Assembly (NCBI GenBank): GCA_020630715.1
Contig: JAHDIQ010000003.1
Location: forward strand, 62,001-126,000
Length of the DNA: 64,000 nucleotides
Direction: 5' to 3'
Source: Nonlabens sp.
Lineage (GTDB): Bacteria; Bacteroidota; Bacteroidia; Flavobacteriales; Flavobacteriaceae
This document shows, piece after piece, positions 1 through 8,106 of this stretch. Each line of letters opens with the position of its first letter. The first letter of the stretch is position 1. The notes under the pieces are model-generated. The model worked only from the letters and a program-made list of their open reading frames with translations, was not told where the DNA came from and made no database searches. The position numbers were made by a program, and so were the translations under genes.

Positions 1-628
1 AAACCTACGTGGTGCGCAAGCAGCTTGTGAACATCCAGAGATTCAGCACCTTGGATATCCATTTTCTATTTCAGAGAATTTTCAAATGCGTAATACGCAT
101 AAGACCATTGCACAGTCAGTAGAATTACTTCAAGAAATTTTAGATCTCGCTTCTGCGAAATCGAAACAACTCGTCGTCTATATTTCTATGGGTTTTGGGA
201 ATCCTTACGGTGATCCATGGAACGTGGATATTGTAGGAGAATGGACTGAGAAGCTCGCATCTATGGGCGTTAAGATCCTTTCCTTATCAGATACAGTAGG
301 AACCAGTGATCCAGAAACAATTGACTATTTATTTTCAAACTTGATTCCTAAATATCCAGAAGTGGAATTTGGTGCTCATTTACATACGACGCCTACTACC
401 TGGCACGAGAAAGTAGATGTAGCTTATAAAGCTGGTTGTCGCCGTTTTGATGGAGCTATTCAAGGATTTGGCGGTTGTCCTATGGCAAAGGACGAACTCA
501 CAGGCAATATGCCTACTGAGAAAATGGTGAGTTACTTCGGGTCTAGAAAAATCCATTCTAATGTAAACGCCATGCCGTTTGAAAGCAGTTATAACGAGGC
601 GACTAAGATTTTTACAAAATATCATTAA
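1..628 (+). CDS. Hydroxymethylglutaryl-CoA lyase, C-terminal part (cut by window edge)
   Basis: The reading frame is open from base 2 with no start in view, so the N-terminus lies before the window. The enzyme cleaves HMG-CoA to acetoacetate and acetyl-CoA, the last step of leucine catabolism. Visible family features are the metal-binding HLHTT stretch (about 127-131 of the remaining 208 codons) and the GGCPMA loop carrying the catalytic cysteine. The frame upstream of the first ATG (base 86) reads GYPFSISENFQMRNT, which matches the family and shows that this ATG is internal. It is one of several amino-acid catabolic genes in the window. Confidence 0.93.
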   Translation, partial: NLRGAQAACEHPEIQHLGYPFSISENFQMRNTHKTIAQSVELLQEILDLASAKSKQLVVYISMGFGNPYGDPWNVDIVGEWTEKLASMGVKILSLSDTVGTSDPETIDYLFSNLIPKYPEVEFGAHLHTTPTTWHEKVDVAYKAGCRRFDGAIQGFGGCPMAKDELTGNMPTEKMVSYFGSRKIHSNVNAMPFESSYNEATKIFTKYH

Positions 629-791
629 TTATCTAGCTAATTTTTGTTGTTGAAACTCTAATTTATCGTTTTTACTTACGATTTGCTATACAGTAATAAA
701 AATTCATTGTATTCTGATTAATGGCATCTTGTAAAAACCTTAACCAGGTTTAAGGATAACTCATCGTACTTTTGATTAAAATAATTTAACC

Positions 792-2312
792 ATGGCGCTT
801 TTAGGACCTATTATAAAAACTGCTTTACAATTGCATGAATCTATCACTAATACAGAGGATCATGTGCAAGCACAACGTAAGGTCTTAAAATACTTACTAG
901 ATACAGCTAGTAAAACGTCTTTCGGGTTGTATCACGACTTCAGAGTTATTTTAGAAAATGATGATATAGAACACGCTTTCGCGAAAGCGGTACCTTTCTA
1001 CGACTATCATACTATGAATGAACACTGGTGGAAACAAATGAAACAAGGAAAACCAGACATTACCTGGCCTGGACTACCGAAATTTTTAGCGAGATCAAGT
1101 GGTACCACCGGAAAAAAGTCTAAAACTATTCCAGTAAGCGATGAAATGATCACGGCTATAAAGGCCGCAGGAACTTCACAGGTAAGTACGCTTACTAACT
1201 TTAATTTAAAGGCTGATGTATTTGAAAAAGAAGTTCTGGCCTTAGGTAGCTCAACAGATTTAATTACAGAGAATGGTTTTATGATAGGGGAAATAAGCGG
1301 TATATCTGCCAGTCAGATTCCCGAATTTTTAGATTCTTATTATCGACCAGGGAAAGAAATTTCATCTATTGATAATTGGGATGAACGTGTACAACGAATC
1401 GCCGAAGAAGCCAAAAACTGGGACATAGGAATGTTGAGTGGTATTCCATCATGGCTAGAATTGATGTTGAAAAAAGTAATGAATTATCATAAGGTAGAGT
1501 CGATTCACGATATCTGGCCTAACTTGTCTGTTTATACCTCTGGTGGTGTGGCCTTTGCACCTTATCGTTCTAGTTTTGAAATGCTTTTTACTAAGCCGGT
1601 TCAAATAGTAGATACGTATCTAGCCAGTGAAGGTTTCATTGCTTGCCAGCAACGACCAGATACTAACGCCATGCAGTTAATTACTGATGGTGGAATCTAT
1701 TTTGAATTCGTACCCTTCAAGCCAGAATACGTTGAGCAGGATGGAAGGATTAGTAAAGACGCTCCTGTTCTTTCCATTGCAGATGTTGCCGTGAACGTAG
1801 ATTACGCCTTAATAATATCCACTGTATCGGGAGCATGGCGATATTTAATAGGAGATACGATACAATTCACAGATGTAGATCGCGCCGAAATCAAAATCAC
1901 AGGTCGTACTAAATTCTTTTTAAATGTAGTAGGTAGCCAGTTATCTGTTTTAAAAATGGAAACTGCTATAACAGAATTACAAGAGCAGTTTAATACGACG
2001 ATCAAAGAATTTACGGTAAGTGCAGTAAAAATAGATGGTGATTTTCATCATGTATGGTACCTAGGGACTGAAACGGAAACTACAGAACAGGAACTAGCTA
2101 AAGCACTAGATAAATCATTACAACAAGCTAATAAAAATTATAAAGTTGCTAGAAGTAAGGCCTTAAAAGGTGTGAAAGTGTATAAAGTTCAGCCAGAAAC
2201 CTTTGCAGCATGGAGTGACTATAATAAGAAAAAAGGTGGTCAGGTAAAAATGGAAAAGGTGATGAAAGAAGAAAAATTTAAAGATTGGGTAGCGTTTGTA
2301 AATAGCTTATGA
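792..2312 (+). CDS. GH3 auxin-responsive promoter family protein (acyl-adenylating type)
   Basis: A 506-residue protein of the GH3 family, which belongs to the adenylate-forming (ANL) superfamily. The ATP-binding signature RSSGTTGKKSK lies at residues 101-111, and the second conserved block (YLASEGFIA) is near residue 277. Plant GH3 proteins couple acids to amino acids; the substrate of bacterial members is unknown. Residues 61-66 (HAFAKA) are encoded by a perfect copy of the 16-bp genomic palindrome. A 163-bp gap separates it from the lyase gene. There is no signal peptide, so it is cytoplasmic. It is not a phenylacetate-CoA ligase of the PaaK family, although it lies next to the paa operon. 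Confidence 0.85.
   Translation: MALLGPIIKTALQLHESITNTEDHVQAQRKVLKYLLDTASKTSFGLYHDFRVILENDDIEHAFAKAVPFYDYHTMNEHWWKQMKQGKPDITWPGLPKFLARSSGTTGKKSKTIPVSDEMITAIKAAGTSQVSTLTNFNLKADVFEKEVLALGSSTDLITENGFMIGEISGISASQIPEFLDSYYRPGKEISSIDNWDERVQRIAEEAKNWDIGMLSGIPSWLELMLKKVMNYHKVESIHDIWPNLSVYTSGGVAFAPYRSSFEMLFTKPVQIVDTYLASEGFIACQQRPDTNAMQLITDGGIYFEFVPFKPEYVEQDGRISKDAPVLSIADVAVNVDYALIISTVSGAWRYLIGDTIQFTDVDRAEIKITGRTKFFLNVVGSQLSVLKMETAITELQEQFNTTIKEFTVSAVKIDGDFHHVWYLGTETETTEQELAKALDKSLQQANKNYKVARSKALKGVKVYKVQPETFAAWSDYNKKKGGQVKMEKVMKEEKFKDWVAFVNSL
974..989. repeat. 16-bp palindrome, perfect copy (in GH3 gene)
   Basis: CGCTTTCGCGAAAGCG inside the GH3 coding sequence, read there as A-F-A-K-A. It belongs to the dispersed palindrome family of this window. 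Confidence 0.95.
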
Positions 2313-2404
2313 GTTAGTATAATTTACTGAAAATCTAATTATTAGTGAGTATTTAGTCATCATTTGAATTTTTTTACAAACAACGACTAGCTAGCTCTGC
2401 TCAT

Positions 2405-3328
2405 TTATTGTGGTGCCAGTTCTTCCTTTTTTGGTGTTTCTCCAGTTTCTCCATAACGATTTATTAATTCTAAAATTTCCTCTGGTGATAGATAGAATTT
2501 ACGCATATGTTGCTTATACTTTTCGGATAGGCTGGTATGGTTCAATATAAAATTTTTAGTTTTTATAATGTATTCACCCATACCATGTTGAACTGCATAC
2601 TCATCTGCAGTACGTTCCACTTCCTGGATATGTGCATTTGAAAACAAGTATTTAATTCCAAATACGATCATATTAAACGTAGACCTTGCTCTGTAATCCA
2701 TAACGTGACCTAATTCATGACCTAGCCACCCTATGAGTACATCACTTGGAATTTCCTTAATGGTGAATACGTGGTTTTCCACCTTAAACTCTTTACTGAT
2801 TAAAATGACATAACTACGGTTTCCTCTAGATTTTAAAATACTAGCATAGCTAGGTTGTGCCTGCATGAAATTTTTACGTACCATATCATTAAACTTAAAT
2901 TTAATGGTGGTATCGTAAAGTTCTGGATAGTATGATAATGATATTTCTGCCTCTTTAAGTATGGATTTAGGTGCTTTTAGTTTTGGATATTTCATAGAAA
3001 ACAATATACTATCTGCGTTGATTTTGGGTCGTGAAATTGACGTTAAAGATTGAAAAGATGTGGTTTCTAACTTATGCTCATGACTACCTAAATTAAAAGT
3101 TTGACTTACTTCCATTTTTAAGAAATGACGTCGAGATTTTCTCTGTAGATCACCGTTTATATTGTTTTGTTGATTTTGAATAGAGCCTTTTTGTTGTAAT
3201 GCACTGGTGTTAACGCATTGTATAAAATTACCAGTTCTAGGTACTACATCATTTATGCCGTGCAAATCCTGCCCATAAGTTAGAATGCAAAATAATACGA
3301 TAACTGATGATAAAACTGATCTTTTCAT
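2405..3328 (-). CDS. Secreted HExxH zinc metalloprotease-like protein
   Basis: The preferred start is the ATG at 3328 (307 residues), because MKRSVLSSVIVLFCILTYGQ forms a normal signal peptide; an upstream in-frame ATG at 3373 would add 15 residues before it. The zinc motif HELGH lies near residues 204-208, followed by ERTADEYA, the usual third-ligand region of M48-like peptidases. A short hydrophobic stretch lies between the two. The substrate is unknown. The gene is divergent from paaE, and the shared gap carries the paa operator. It probably acts in the periplasm or at the cell envelope. The family assignment rests on motifs only. Confidence 0.7.
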   Translation of the reverse strand: MKRSVLSSVIVLFCILTYGQDLHGINDVVPRTGNFIQCVNTSALQQKGSIQNQQNNINGDLQRKSRRHFLKMEVSQTFNLGSHEHKLETTSFQSLTSISRPKINADSILFSMKYPKLKAPKSILKEAEISLSYYPELYDTTIKFKFNDMVRKNFMQAQPSYASILKSRGNRSYVILISKEFKVENHVFTIKEIPSDVLIGWLGHELGHVMDYRARSTFNMIVFGIKYLFSNAHIQEVERTADEYAVQHGMGEYIIKTKNFILNHTSLSEKYKQHMRKFYLSPEEILELINRYGETGETPKKEELAPQ

Positions 3329-3354
3329 CGAATAAAGATAGAAAATTATCTCAT

Positions 3355-3385
3355 TTGCTTTCCTAACTAACAAGTGTTAGTTTTG
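3355..3385 (+). promoter_or_regulatory. Predicted paaE promoter (Bacteroidota type)
   Basis: TTG at 3355-3357, a 20-nt spacer, then TAGTTTTG at 3378-3385, matching the Bacteroidota consensus TAnnTTTG. The -7 box overlaps the right arm of the palindromic operator, as expected for repression by steric block. Confidence 0.6.
3365..3382. promoter_or_regulatory. Palindromic operator upstream of paaE
   Basis: AACTAACAAGTGTTAGTT has perfect 8-bp arms. It shares the core ACTAAC-N4-GTTAGT with sites before paaZ and the E2 gene. It ends 28 bp before the paaE start codon and overlaps the predicted -7 box. It is probably bound by a TetR-type regulator that is not in this window (inference). Confidence 0.7.
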
Positions 3386-3409
3386 TAAAGAATTAACGAC
3401 TATTTACAG

Positions 3410-4486
3410 GTGAGCGCATTCCATGACATAACATTATCTCAGGTTTATAAAGAAACTGATGACACAACGGTATTAGCCTTTAACGTTCCTGCGGAATTAA
3501 AAGAGGAGTTTCAATACCGTCAGGGACAATTTTTAACCTTACGCGCCATGATTAATGGCGAAGATGTGCGTCGTAGTTATTCGCTGTTTAGTAGTCCGCT
3601 GGATGATGAATGGGAGGTTGCCGTAAAAGAAATTTTTGAAGGTAAATTTTCTACATTCGTAAATCGTGAATTAAAAACAGGCGATGTGCTTCAAGTAGCC
3701 GCACCTAGTGGTGATTTTGGGATCGACTGTTATCCAGAAAATGAAAGTAAGAACTACATAGCCTTTGCCGCAGGATCTGGTATCACACCTATGTTGAGTA
3801 TTATTAAGACGCATTTGAAAAAGGAGCCACAGGCAAAATTCAAATTATTCTACCTTAACAGGACGGTAAAATCTATTATATTTAAAGAAGAGATAGAAGC
3901 ACTTAAGAATGAGTATTTAAGCCGTTTTGAAGTCTTTTATTTCCTGAGTCGTGAGCATCGCGATATTCCGCTATTTAACGGTAGGTTTGATAAGGAGAAA
4001 ATGCAAGTACTGACTCAAACCTTAATTAACGCGCCACATACAGACCATGCCTTTATTTGTGGTCCAGAAGAAATGATCTTCTTGATACGCGACGAGTTAG
4101 TCGCTGCAGGAATGAAAAAAGAAAACGTTCACTTTGAGTTATTTGTAAGTGGATTAAGTGAAGAAGATAAAGCACGCGCTGCAGCAGCGCTAGAGCAAAA
4201 AGTAGATGGAGTAGATGTAACCATCATTGATGGAAGTAAAGAATTCCACTTTGTATTAGGTGATGACCACGATAACGTACTGGATGGTGCGATCGCCGCT
4301 GGAGCAGATTTACCGTTTGCTTGTAAAGGTGGCGTTTGTAGTACCTGTAAATGTCGTGTGAAAGAAGGAACAGTTGCCATGAAAGTTAATTATGCGCTCA
4401 CAGATGAAGAAGTAGAGAAAGGATTTGTATTAAGCTGTGTGAGCGTGCCTACGAGTAAGAAATTAGTAGTAGATTATGATGTCTAA
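3410..4486 (+). CDS. paaE: 1,2-phenylacetyl-CoA epoxidase, reductase subunit PaaE
   Basis: A 358-residue flavin/iron-sulfur reductase that passes electrons from NAD(P)H to the di-iron epoxidase PaaA. The FAD-binding motif RRSYS is at residues 54-58, the NAD-binding GSGITPMLS is in the middle, and a plant-type 2Fe-2S domain is at the C-terminus with cysteines at about 305, 310, 313 and 343 (C-x4-C-x2-C-x29-C). The start is GTG at 3410; no better in-frame start follows the promoter. It is the first gene of the epoxidase operon and stands 44 bp before paaA, with a 16-bp palindrome in the gap. Expression is probably controlled by the operator at 3365. Confidence 0.95.
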   Translation: MSAFHDITLSQVYKETDDTTVLAFNVPAELKEEFQYRQGQFLTLRAMINGEDVRRSYSLFSSPLDDEWEVAVKEIFEGKFSTFVNRELKTGDVLQVAAPSGDFGIDCYPENESKNYIAFAAGSGITPMLSIIKTHLKKEPQAKFKLFYLNRTVKSIIFKEEIEALKNEYLSRFEVFYFLSREHRDIPLFNGRFDKEKMQVLTQTLINAPHTDHAFICGPEEMIFLIRDELVAAGMKKENVHFELFVSGLSEEDKARAAAALEQKVDGVDVTIIDGSKEFHFVLGDDHDNVLDGAIAAGADLPFACKGGVCSTCKCRVKEGTVAMKVNYALTDEEVEKGFVLSCVSVPTSKKLVVDYDV

Positions 4487-4491
4487 AATTA

Positions 4492-4507
4492 CGCTTTCGC
4501 GAAAGCG
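4492..4507. repeat. 16-bp palindrome, perfect copy (paaE-paaA gap)
   Basis: CGCTTTCGCGAAAGCG in the short gap between paaE and paaA, 23 bp before the paaA start. In RNA it would form an 8-bp self-complementary duplex rather than a looped hairpin. Confidence 0.95.
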
Positions 4508-4530
4508 AATTAACAATAAAAAGTAAGAAA

Positions 4531-5493
4531 ATGAGTGAAGCAGAAATCAAGAGTTTAGAAGCGCAATTTGATGCTAAAATTGCCAATGATCAAAAGATTG
4601 AGCCAAAAGATTGGATGCCGGAAAAGTATCGTAAGACGCATATCAGGCAGATCTCACAGCATGCTCATTCTGAAATTGTAGGAATGTTACCAGAAGGAAA
4701 CTGGATCACACGCGCGCCATCGTTAAGACGTAAAGCTGCCTTACTAGCAAAAGTTCAAGATGAAGCTGGTCACGGATTATACCTTTACAGCGCTTGTGAA
4801 ACATTAGGAATAACTAGGGAAGAATTGTACGATCAGTTGCATTCTGGTGCAGCAAAATATAGTTCGATATTTAACTATCCTACACTTACTTGGGCAGATA
4901 TGGGAGCGATAGGCTGGCTAGTAGATGGTGCGGCAATTATCAACCAGGTACCATTATGTAGCACCTCTTATGGACCGTATGCTCGTGCGATGGTACGTGT
5001 ATGTAAGGAAGAAAGTTTCCACCAGAGACAAGGATACGAGATCATGTTATCGCTGTGCAATGGAACTGATGAGCAAAAAGAAATGGCTCAAGATGCATTG
5101 AATAGATGGTGGTGGCCATCGCTTATGATGCTAGGGCCAGAAGATAAAGACAGCGTGCATACAGAGCAGTCGATGAAGTGGAAATTGAAGCGTAAGACTA
5201 ATGATGAATTACGTCAACAGTTTATAGATCAGACGGTACCACAAGCAGATATTTTAGGGCTTACTATTCCGGATCCAGATTTAAAGTGGAACGATGAAAA
5301 AGGGACCTATGATTTTGGTGCAATAAATTGGGATGAATTCTGGCAAGTAGTAAAAGGACATGGGCCGTTGAACAAAAAACGACTGGATGATCGCCGCAAT
5401 GCATGGAATGAAGGAAAATGGGTGCGCGATGCAGCCATGGCTTATGCAGAAAAGCAAGCACAACGTAAAACAGAAGCTGCAACAGCAGTATAA
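4531..5493 (+). CDS. paaA: 1,2-phenylacetyl-CoA epoxidase, catalytic subunit PaaA
   Basis: A 320-residue ferritin-like di-iron subunit that epoxidises the aromatic ring of phenylacetyl-CoA. Two E-x-x-H iron-binding motifs are visible: DEAGH (E78, H81) and EESFH (E161, H164). Length and sequence are typical of PaaA throughout. It works in a complex with PaaC (structural partner), PaaB and the reductase PaaE, all encoded in this operon. The ATG at 4531 follows an A-rich leader without a strong Shine-Dalgarno sequence, as usual in this phylum. The protein is cytoplasmic. Confidence 0.97.
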   Translation: MSEAEIKSLEAQFDAKIANDQKIEPKDWMPEKYRKTHIRQISQHAHSEIVGMLPEGNWITRAPSLRRKAALLAKVQDEAGHGLYLYSACETLGITREELYDQLHSGAAKYSSIFNYPTLTWADMGAIGWLVDGAAIINQVPLCSTSYGPYARAMVRVCKEESFHQRQGYEIMLSLCNGTDEQKEMAQDALNRWWWPSLMMLGPEDKDSVHTEQSMKWKLKRKTNDELRQQFIDQTVPQADILGLTIPDPDLKWNDEKGTYDFGAINWDEFWQVVKGHGPLNKKRLDDRRNAWNEGKWVRDAAMAYAEKQAQRKTEAATAV

Positions 5494-5496
5494 TTA

Positions 5497-5512
5497 CGCT
5501 TTCGCAAAAGCG
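5497..5512. repeat. 16-bp palindrome, one mismatch (paaA-paaB gap)
   Basis: CGCTTTCGCAAAAGCG starts 4 bp after the paaA stop codon. It differs from the consensus by one central base (G to A). Confidence 0.85.
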
Positions 5513-5575
5513 TAATCAGCATAATCATATAGGTAACGGCGGAACTAATTGCGCCAGAATCACAAATAAAAAAAA

Positions 5576-5860
5576 ATGAGTAAAGAAATTCCATTATGGG
5601 AAGTATTCATTAGATCAAAGAACGGTCTAGAACATAGACATTGCGGCAGTTTACATGCTGAAGATGCAGAGATGGCAATGAATAATGCTCGAGATGTGTA
5701 CACTAGAAGAAATGAAGGAGTAAGCATCTGGGTAGTGGAGAGCAAAAACATTACCGCTAGTAGTCCTGAACATAGCAGTGAACTTTTTGAACCAGCAACA
5801 GATAAAGTATATCGTCATCCTACTTTTTATGAATTGCCGGATGAGTTGAAGCATATGTAG
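5576..5860 (+). CDS. paaB: 1,2-phenylacetyl-CoA epoxidase subunit PaaB
   Basis: A 94-residue protein matching PaaB over its full length (PLWEVFIRSKNGLEHRHCGS at the N-terminus, then LHAEDAEMAMNNARDVYTRR). PaaB is a small subunit thought to connect the PaaAC core with the reductase. It stands 82 bp after paaA and is followed at once by the left repeat arm of the first S23/IVP element, which separates it from paaC. Confidence 0.95.
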   Translation: MSKEIPLWEVFIRSKNGLEHRHCGSLHAEDAEMAMNNARDVYTRRNEGVSIWVVESKNITASSPEHSSELFEPATDKVYRHPTFYELPDELKHM

Positions 5861-5899
5861 GTTTTAAAATCAAAATCAAAACCAAAACTAAAATCAAAT
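5861..5899 (+). repeat. Left arm of IVS-like element 1 (AAAATC array)
   Basis: About six hexamers: AAAATC, AAAATC, AAAACC, AAAACT, AAAATC and a partial unit. It begins directly after the paaB stop codon. Confidence 0.85.
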
Positions 5900-5903
5900 A
5901 GCA

Positions 5904-6251
5904 ATGAGCGAGAAACCTTACGATGTAGAAGATCGCCTGATACTTTTTGCTGCAGATATAGTAAGACAATTTGATTTTCCTATTAAAACTTATGCCTCTA
6001 AGTATTATGCCGAGCAATTAATACGTTCTTCTGGCAGTGCAGCGTTAAACTATGGTGAGTTTGCTGGTTCGGGAACGAGTAAAGACAGAATTAATAAACT
6101 TAGAATTTGTTTAAAGGAATTAAAAGAGTGTAAGAACAATTTAAGGATACAACTCAAAGCAAATCTTTTAAAAGTCGATCAAGAAAATTTAGTTGACGAG
6201 GCTTTACAATTAAGCAAAATCGTAGCGACAATTATTAAAAACCAAAAGTAA
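5904..6251 (+). CDS. Four-helix-bundle protein, S23/IVP family (copy 1)
   Basis: A 115-residue all-helical protein of the family first found as the ORF in 23S rRNA intervening sequences (TIGR02436-type; related in fold to the Avd protein of diversity-generating retroelements). The conserved core QLIRSSGSAALNYGEFAG is near residues 37-54, then NKLRICLKELKEC. It is clearly homologous to copy 2 at 7184: both share QLIRSS-S-ALNYGE, G-GT, NKLRI-LKEL-EC and the C-terminal IIKN. It has no known role in phenylacetate catabolism. Its function is unknown, possibly nucleic-acid binding as proposed for Avd. It lies inside the paa operon in the same direction. Confidence 0.85.
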   Translation: MSEKPYDVEDRLILFAADIVRQFDFPIKTYASKYYAEQLIRSSGSAALNYGEFAGSGTSKDRINKLRICLKELKECKNNLRIQLKANLLKVDQENLVDEALQLSKIVATIIKNQK

Positions 6252-6262
6252 GCGTTTTCAAA

Positions 6263-6300
6263 ATTGATTTTGATTTTGATTTTCGTTTTGTTTTTAAATC
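6263..6300 (-). repeat. Right arm of IVS-like element 1 (GATTTT array)
   Basis: Units GATTTT, GATTTT, GATTTT, CGTTTT, GTTTTT pair with the left arm at 5861-5899. Some annotations could extend paaC back into this arm; the hydrophobic stretch MILILIFVLF so produced is an artefact of the repeat. Confidence 0.85.
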
Positions 6301-6311
6301 ATTTTATTTTT

Positions 6312-7115
6312 ATGATGAAACCCATAAAAGAACTCAACCCACAATTCTTGGAGTCCAAGGAAAATAAAGAACACCTAATATCATATTTACTAGGCGTAGC
6401 AGATAATTATTTAATCCTTGCGCAACGACTTGGCGAGTTATGCGGTCATGGTCCTAATCTTGAACCAGATATAGCGATTACTAATATTTCTCTGGATTTA
6501 TTAGGTCAAGTACGTAGTTTTTATCAATACGTGGCTCAATTGAAAGGTGATAAATCCACTGAAGATGATATTGCATTCTTACGCAAGGAACGTGAATACC
6601 GAAGTGTGTTGTTAGTACAACAACCTAACACTGATTTTGGCTATGTGATTGTGAGACAGTTTTTCTTTGATGTTTATAACAAAATGTTTTTAAATGCCTT
6701 ACAACAAAGCGCAGATGAAACATTACGTGCATTAGCATTTAAAGGAATTAAAGAGGCAAGTTACCATGAGCGTTTTTCTGGAGACTGGTTGAAAAGACTA
6801 GGCGATGGGACAGTAGAGAGCAAGCAACGTGTACAACAGGCAGTCAATGACCTTTGGGTATTTACAGATGAATTATTTCACAGTTCAAAAGCAGACGATG
6901 CGATGATCACTGCAGGAGTTGCGCCAGATATGTTGCAACTACGTGAGTACTATTATGAGAAAGTTGAAAATTTACTCACAGAGGCGACTCTAGAAATTCC
7001 AGAAGTTCCTTATTTCCAAAAAGGTGGAAAGGAAGGACTGCATAGTGAATACATGGGATATATACTTTCTGAAATGCAGTATATGCAAAGGGCGTATCCT
7101 AATTCTCGATGGTAA
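6312..7115 (+). CDS. paaC: 1,2-phenylacetyl-CoA epoxidase, structural subunit PaaC
   Basis: A 267-residue ferritin-like protein that pairs with PaaA and stabilises the epoxidase. The start is taken as the ATG pair at 6312; the longer in-frame ORF from 6264 reads into the repeat arm and is rejected. The N-terminal helix includes LLGVADNYLILAQRLGELCG, as in other PaaC proteins, and the C-terminus ends in the usual EMQYMQRAYPNSRW. The stop codon sits in the loop of a 6-bp hairpin (CGATGG-TAAA-CCATCG, 7107-7122) at the edge of the next repeat array. Confidence 0.95.
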   Translation: MMKPIKELNPQFLESKENKEHLISYLLGVADNYLILAQRLGELCGHGPNLEPDIAITNISLDLLGQVRSFYQYVAQLKGDKSTEDDIAFLRKEREYRSVLLVQQPNTDFGYVIVRQFFFDVYNKMFLNALQQSADETLRALAFKGIKEASYHERFSGDWLKRLGDGTVESKQRVQQAVNDLWVFTDELFHSSKADDAMITAGVAPDMLQLREYYYEKVENLLTEATLEIPEVPYFQKGGKEGLHSEYMGYILSEMQYMQRAYPNSRW

Positions 7116-7122
7116 ACCATCG
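7107..7122. repeat. Hairpin across the paaC stop codon
   Basis: CGATGG and CCATCG are perfect 6-bp arms around TAAA, so the stop codon falls in the loop. The 3' arm merges into the first hexamer of the following array. Confidence 0.7.
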
Positions 7123-7176
7123 AAATCGAAATCGAAATCGAAGTTGAAATTGAAATCGAAATTGAAAAATTGAAAT
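7117..7176 (+). repeat. Left arm of IVS-like element 2 (GAARTY array)
   Basis: At least eight hexamers of the form GAARTY follow the paaC stop codon; the register is kept without gaps for about 50 nt. Confidence 0.88.
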
Positions 7177-7183
7177 AGACCTT

Positions 7184-7528
7184 ATGCCTGATTACGATCT
7201 TGCTGATAGATTAGAAGATTTTGCTGCTTCAATAATTAAGATGTACGATGTGATGCCAAAGTCTTATGCAGCTCAATACCTTGCTCAACAATTAATAAGA
7301 TCTAGTTGTTCCACTGCTCTGAATTATGGAGAAGCTCTCGGAGCAGGAACAACCAGAGATCAATTGAATAAACTACGAATTACTCTTAAAGAACTGAGAG
7401 AATGTCTGAGAAACTTAAACATACAATCAAAAGCTAAGCTTATCGATGTTAATATATTTGATAAATTAAGGAATGAGAATGATCAGTTAATTAGAATAGT
7501 CGTTACAATTATCAAAAACAAGTCTTAG
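7184..7528 (+). CDS. Four-helix-bundle protein, S23/IVP family (copy 2)
   Basis: A 114-residue helical protein with the S23/IVP signature QLIRSSCSTALNYGEALG near residues 37-54 and NKLRITLKELRECLRNL after it. It is about half identical to copy 1 at 5904, so the two elements probably share an origin, but they are too divergent for a recent duplication. It is intact, in operon direction, with an ATG at 7184 shortly after the left repeat arm. Function is unknown. Confidence 0.85.
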   Translation: MPDYDLADRLEDFAASIIKMYDVMPKSYAAQYLAQQLIRSSCSTALNYGEALGAGTTRDQLNKLRITLKELRECLRNLNIQSKAKLIDVNIFDKLRNENDQLIRIVVTIIKNKS

Positions 7529-7544
7529 TATATTTTACATGCAA

Positions 7545-7583
7545 GAATTTCAACTTCAATTTCAACTTCGATTTCAATTTCTT
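7545..7583 (-). repeat. Right arm of IVS-like element 2
   Basis: Reverse complement of the left arm hexamers (AATTTC, AACTTC, AATTTC, AACTTC, GATTTC, AATTTC). It ends 23 nt before the paaD start codon. Confidence 0.88.
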
Positions 7584-7606
7584 TGCATATTCATCATTAA
7601 AAATTT

Positions 7607-8104
7607 ATGATCCAAAACTATAATATACCACAAGAGCTATTAGGTATTCTAGAATCCGTAAAAGACCCAGAGATTCCTGTATTAAACGTTATAGATTTAG
7701 GTGTAATAAGAGAAGTGATAGTAGATGGTAAAGAAATTCTAATTAAACTCACACCTACCTACAGCGGTTGCCCAGCGATGGACGTGATAGGTGATGATCT
7801 AGAACGTGCATTTGCAAAGGCTGGATACACGACAACTATCCAATTAGTCATGTCACCACCATGGACCACAGACTGGATTACAGATCGTGGTCGTAAAGCT
7901 CTTGAAGAATATGGTATCGCAGCACCACTGGACGAAGTTGCAGATAAAGACGTGCTACTCAATAATAAAAAACTGGTAAAGTGTACCAACTGCGGTTCAC
8001 AAAATACAAAGCTGATTAGTCAATTTGGTTCTACAGCTTGTAAGGCAATGTTCCAATGTGAAGATTGCCATGAGCCGTTTGATTATTTTAAGTGTTTGAA
8101 GTAA
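7607..8104 (+). CDS. paaD: 1,2-phenylacetyl-CoA epoxidase maturation factor PaaD
   Basis: A 165-residue protein with an N-terminal MIP18/DUF59 domain (DPEIPVLNVIDLGVIREV, residues about 20-37) and a C-terminal cysteine-rich zinc ribbon (CTNC and CEDC pairs plus a final C). PaaD is needed for assembly of the epoxidase complex, probably in metal-centre delivery. It is the last gene of the paaE-D operon. The stop codon is 2 bp from the end of the convergent gene at 8107, with no terminator hairpin visible between them. Confidence 0.95.
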   Translation: MIQNYNIPQELLGILESVKDPEIPVLNVIDLGVIREVIVDGKEILIKLTPTYSGCPAMDVIGDDLERAFAKAGYTTTIQLVMSPPWTTDWITDRGRKALEEYGIAAPLDEVADKDVLLNNKKLVKCTNCGSQNTKLISQFGSTACKAMFQCEDCHEPFDYFKCLK

Positions 8105-8106
8105 AC

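Larger units (their letters stand above)
5861..6303 (+). mobile_element. IVS-like element 1: S23/IVP gene framed by inverted 6-nt repeat arms
   Basis: The left arm (5861-5899) is a degenerate array of AAAATC units; the right arm (6263-6300) reads as GATTTT units and is largely the reverse complement of the left over about 36 nt. Between them lies one four-helix-bundle ORF. The whole unit exactly fills the space between paaB and paaC; the right arm ends 11 nt before the paaC start. Its RNA could fold into a long AU-rich stem with the ORF in the loop, like the intervening sequences of bacterial 23S rRNA that carry the same protein family. That it moves is an inference. Confidence 0.6.
7117..7583 (+). 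mobile_element. IVS-like element 2: S23/IVP gene framed by inverted GAARTY hexamer arms
   Basis: The left arm (7117-7176) is a run of hexamers GAAATC, GAAGTT and GAAATT. The right arm (7545-7583) reverse-complemented gives GAAATT GAAATC GAAGTT (then GAAATT GAAGTT GAAATT). Over the six paired hexamers (36 nt) the arms differ at only three positions, all transitions. One S23/IVP gene lies between. The unit fills the paaC-paaD gap as element 1 fills paaB-paaC. The arms use a different hexamer from element 1, so they are related in design but not in sequence. Confidence 0.65.

Noticed and set aside
792-2312. GH3 protein as the missing phenylacetate-CoA ligase
   Set aside because: It matches GH3 proteins, not PaaK, and the operator of the paa genes is not in front of it.
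6264-6311. Longer PaaC start with a hydrophobic N-terminus
   Set aside because: The extra residues are a translation of the GATTTT repeat arm, and PaaC is a soluble protein; the ATG at 6312 fits the family.
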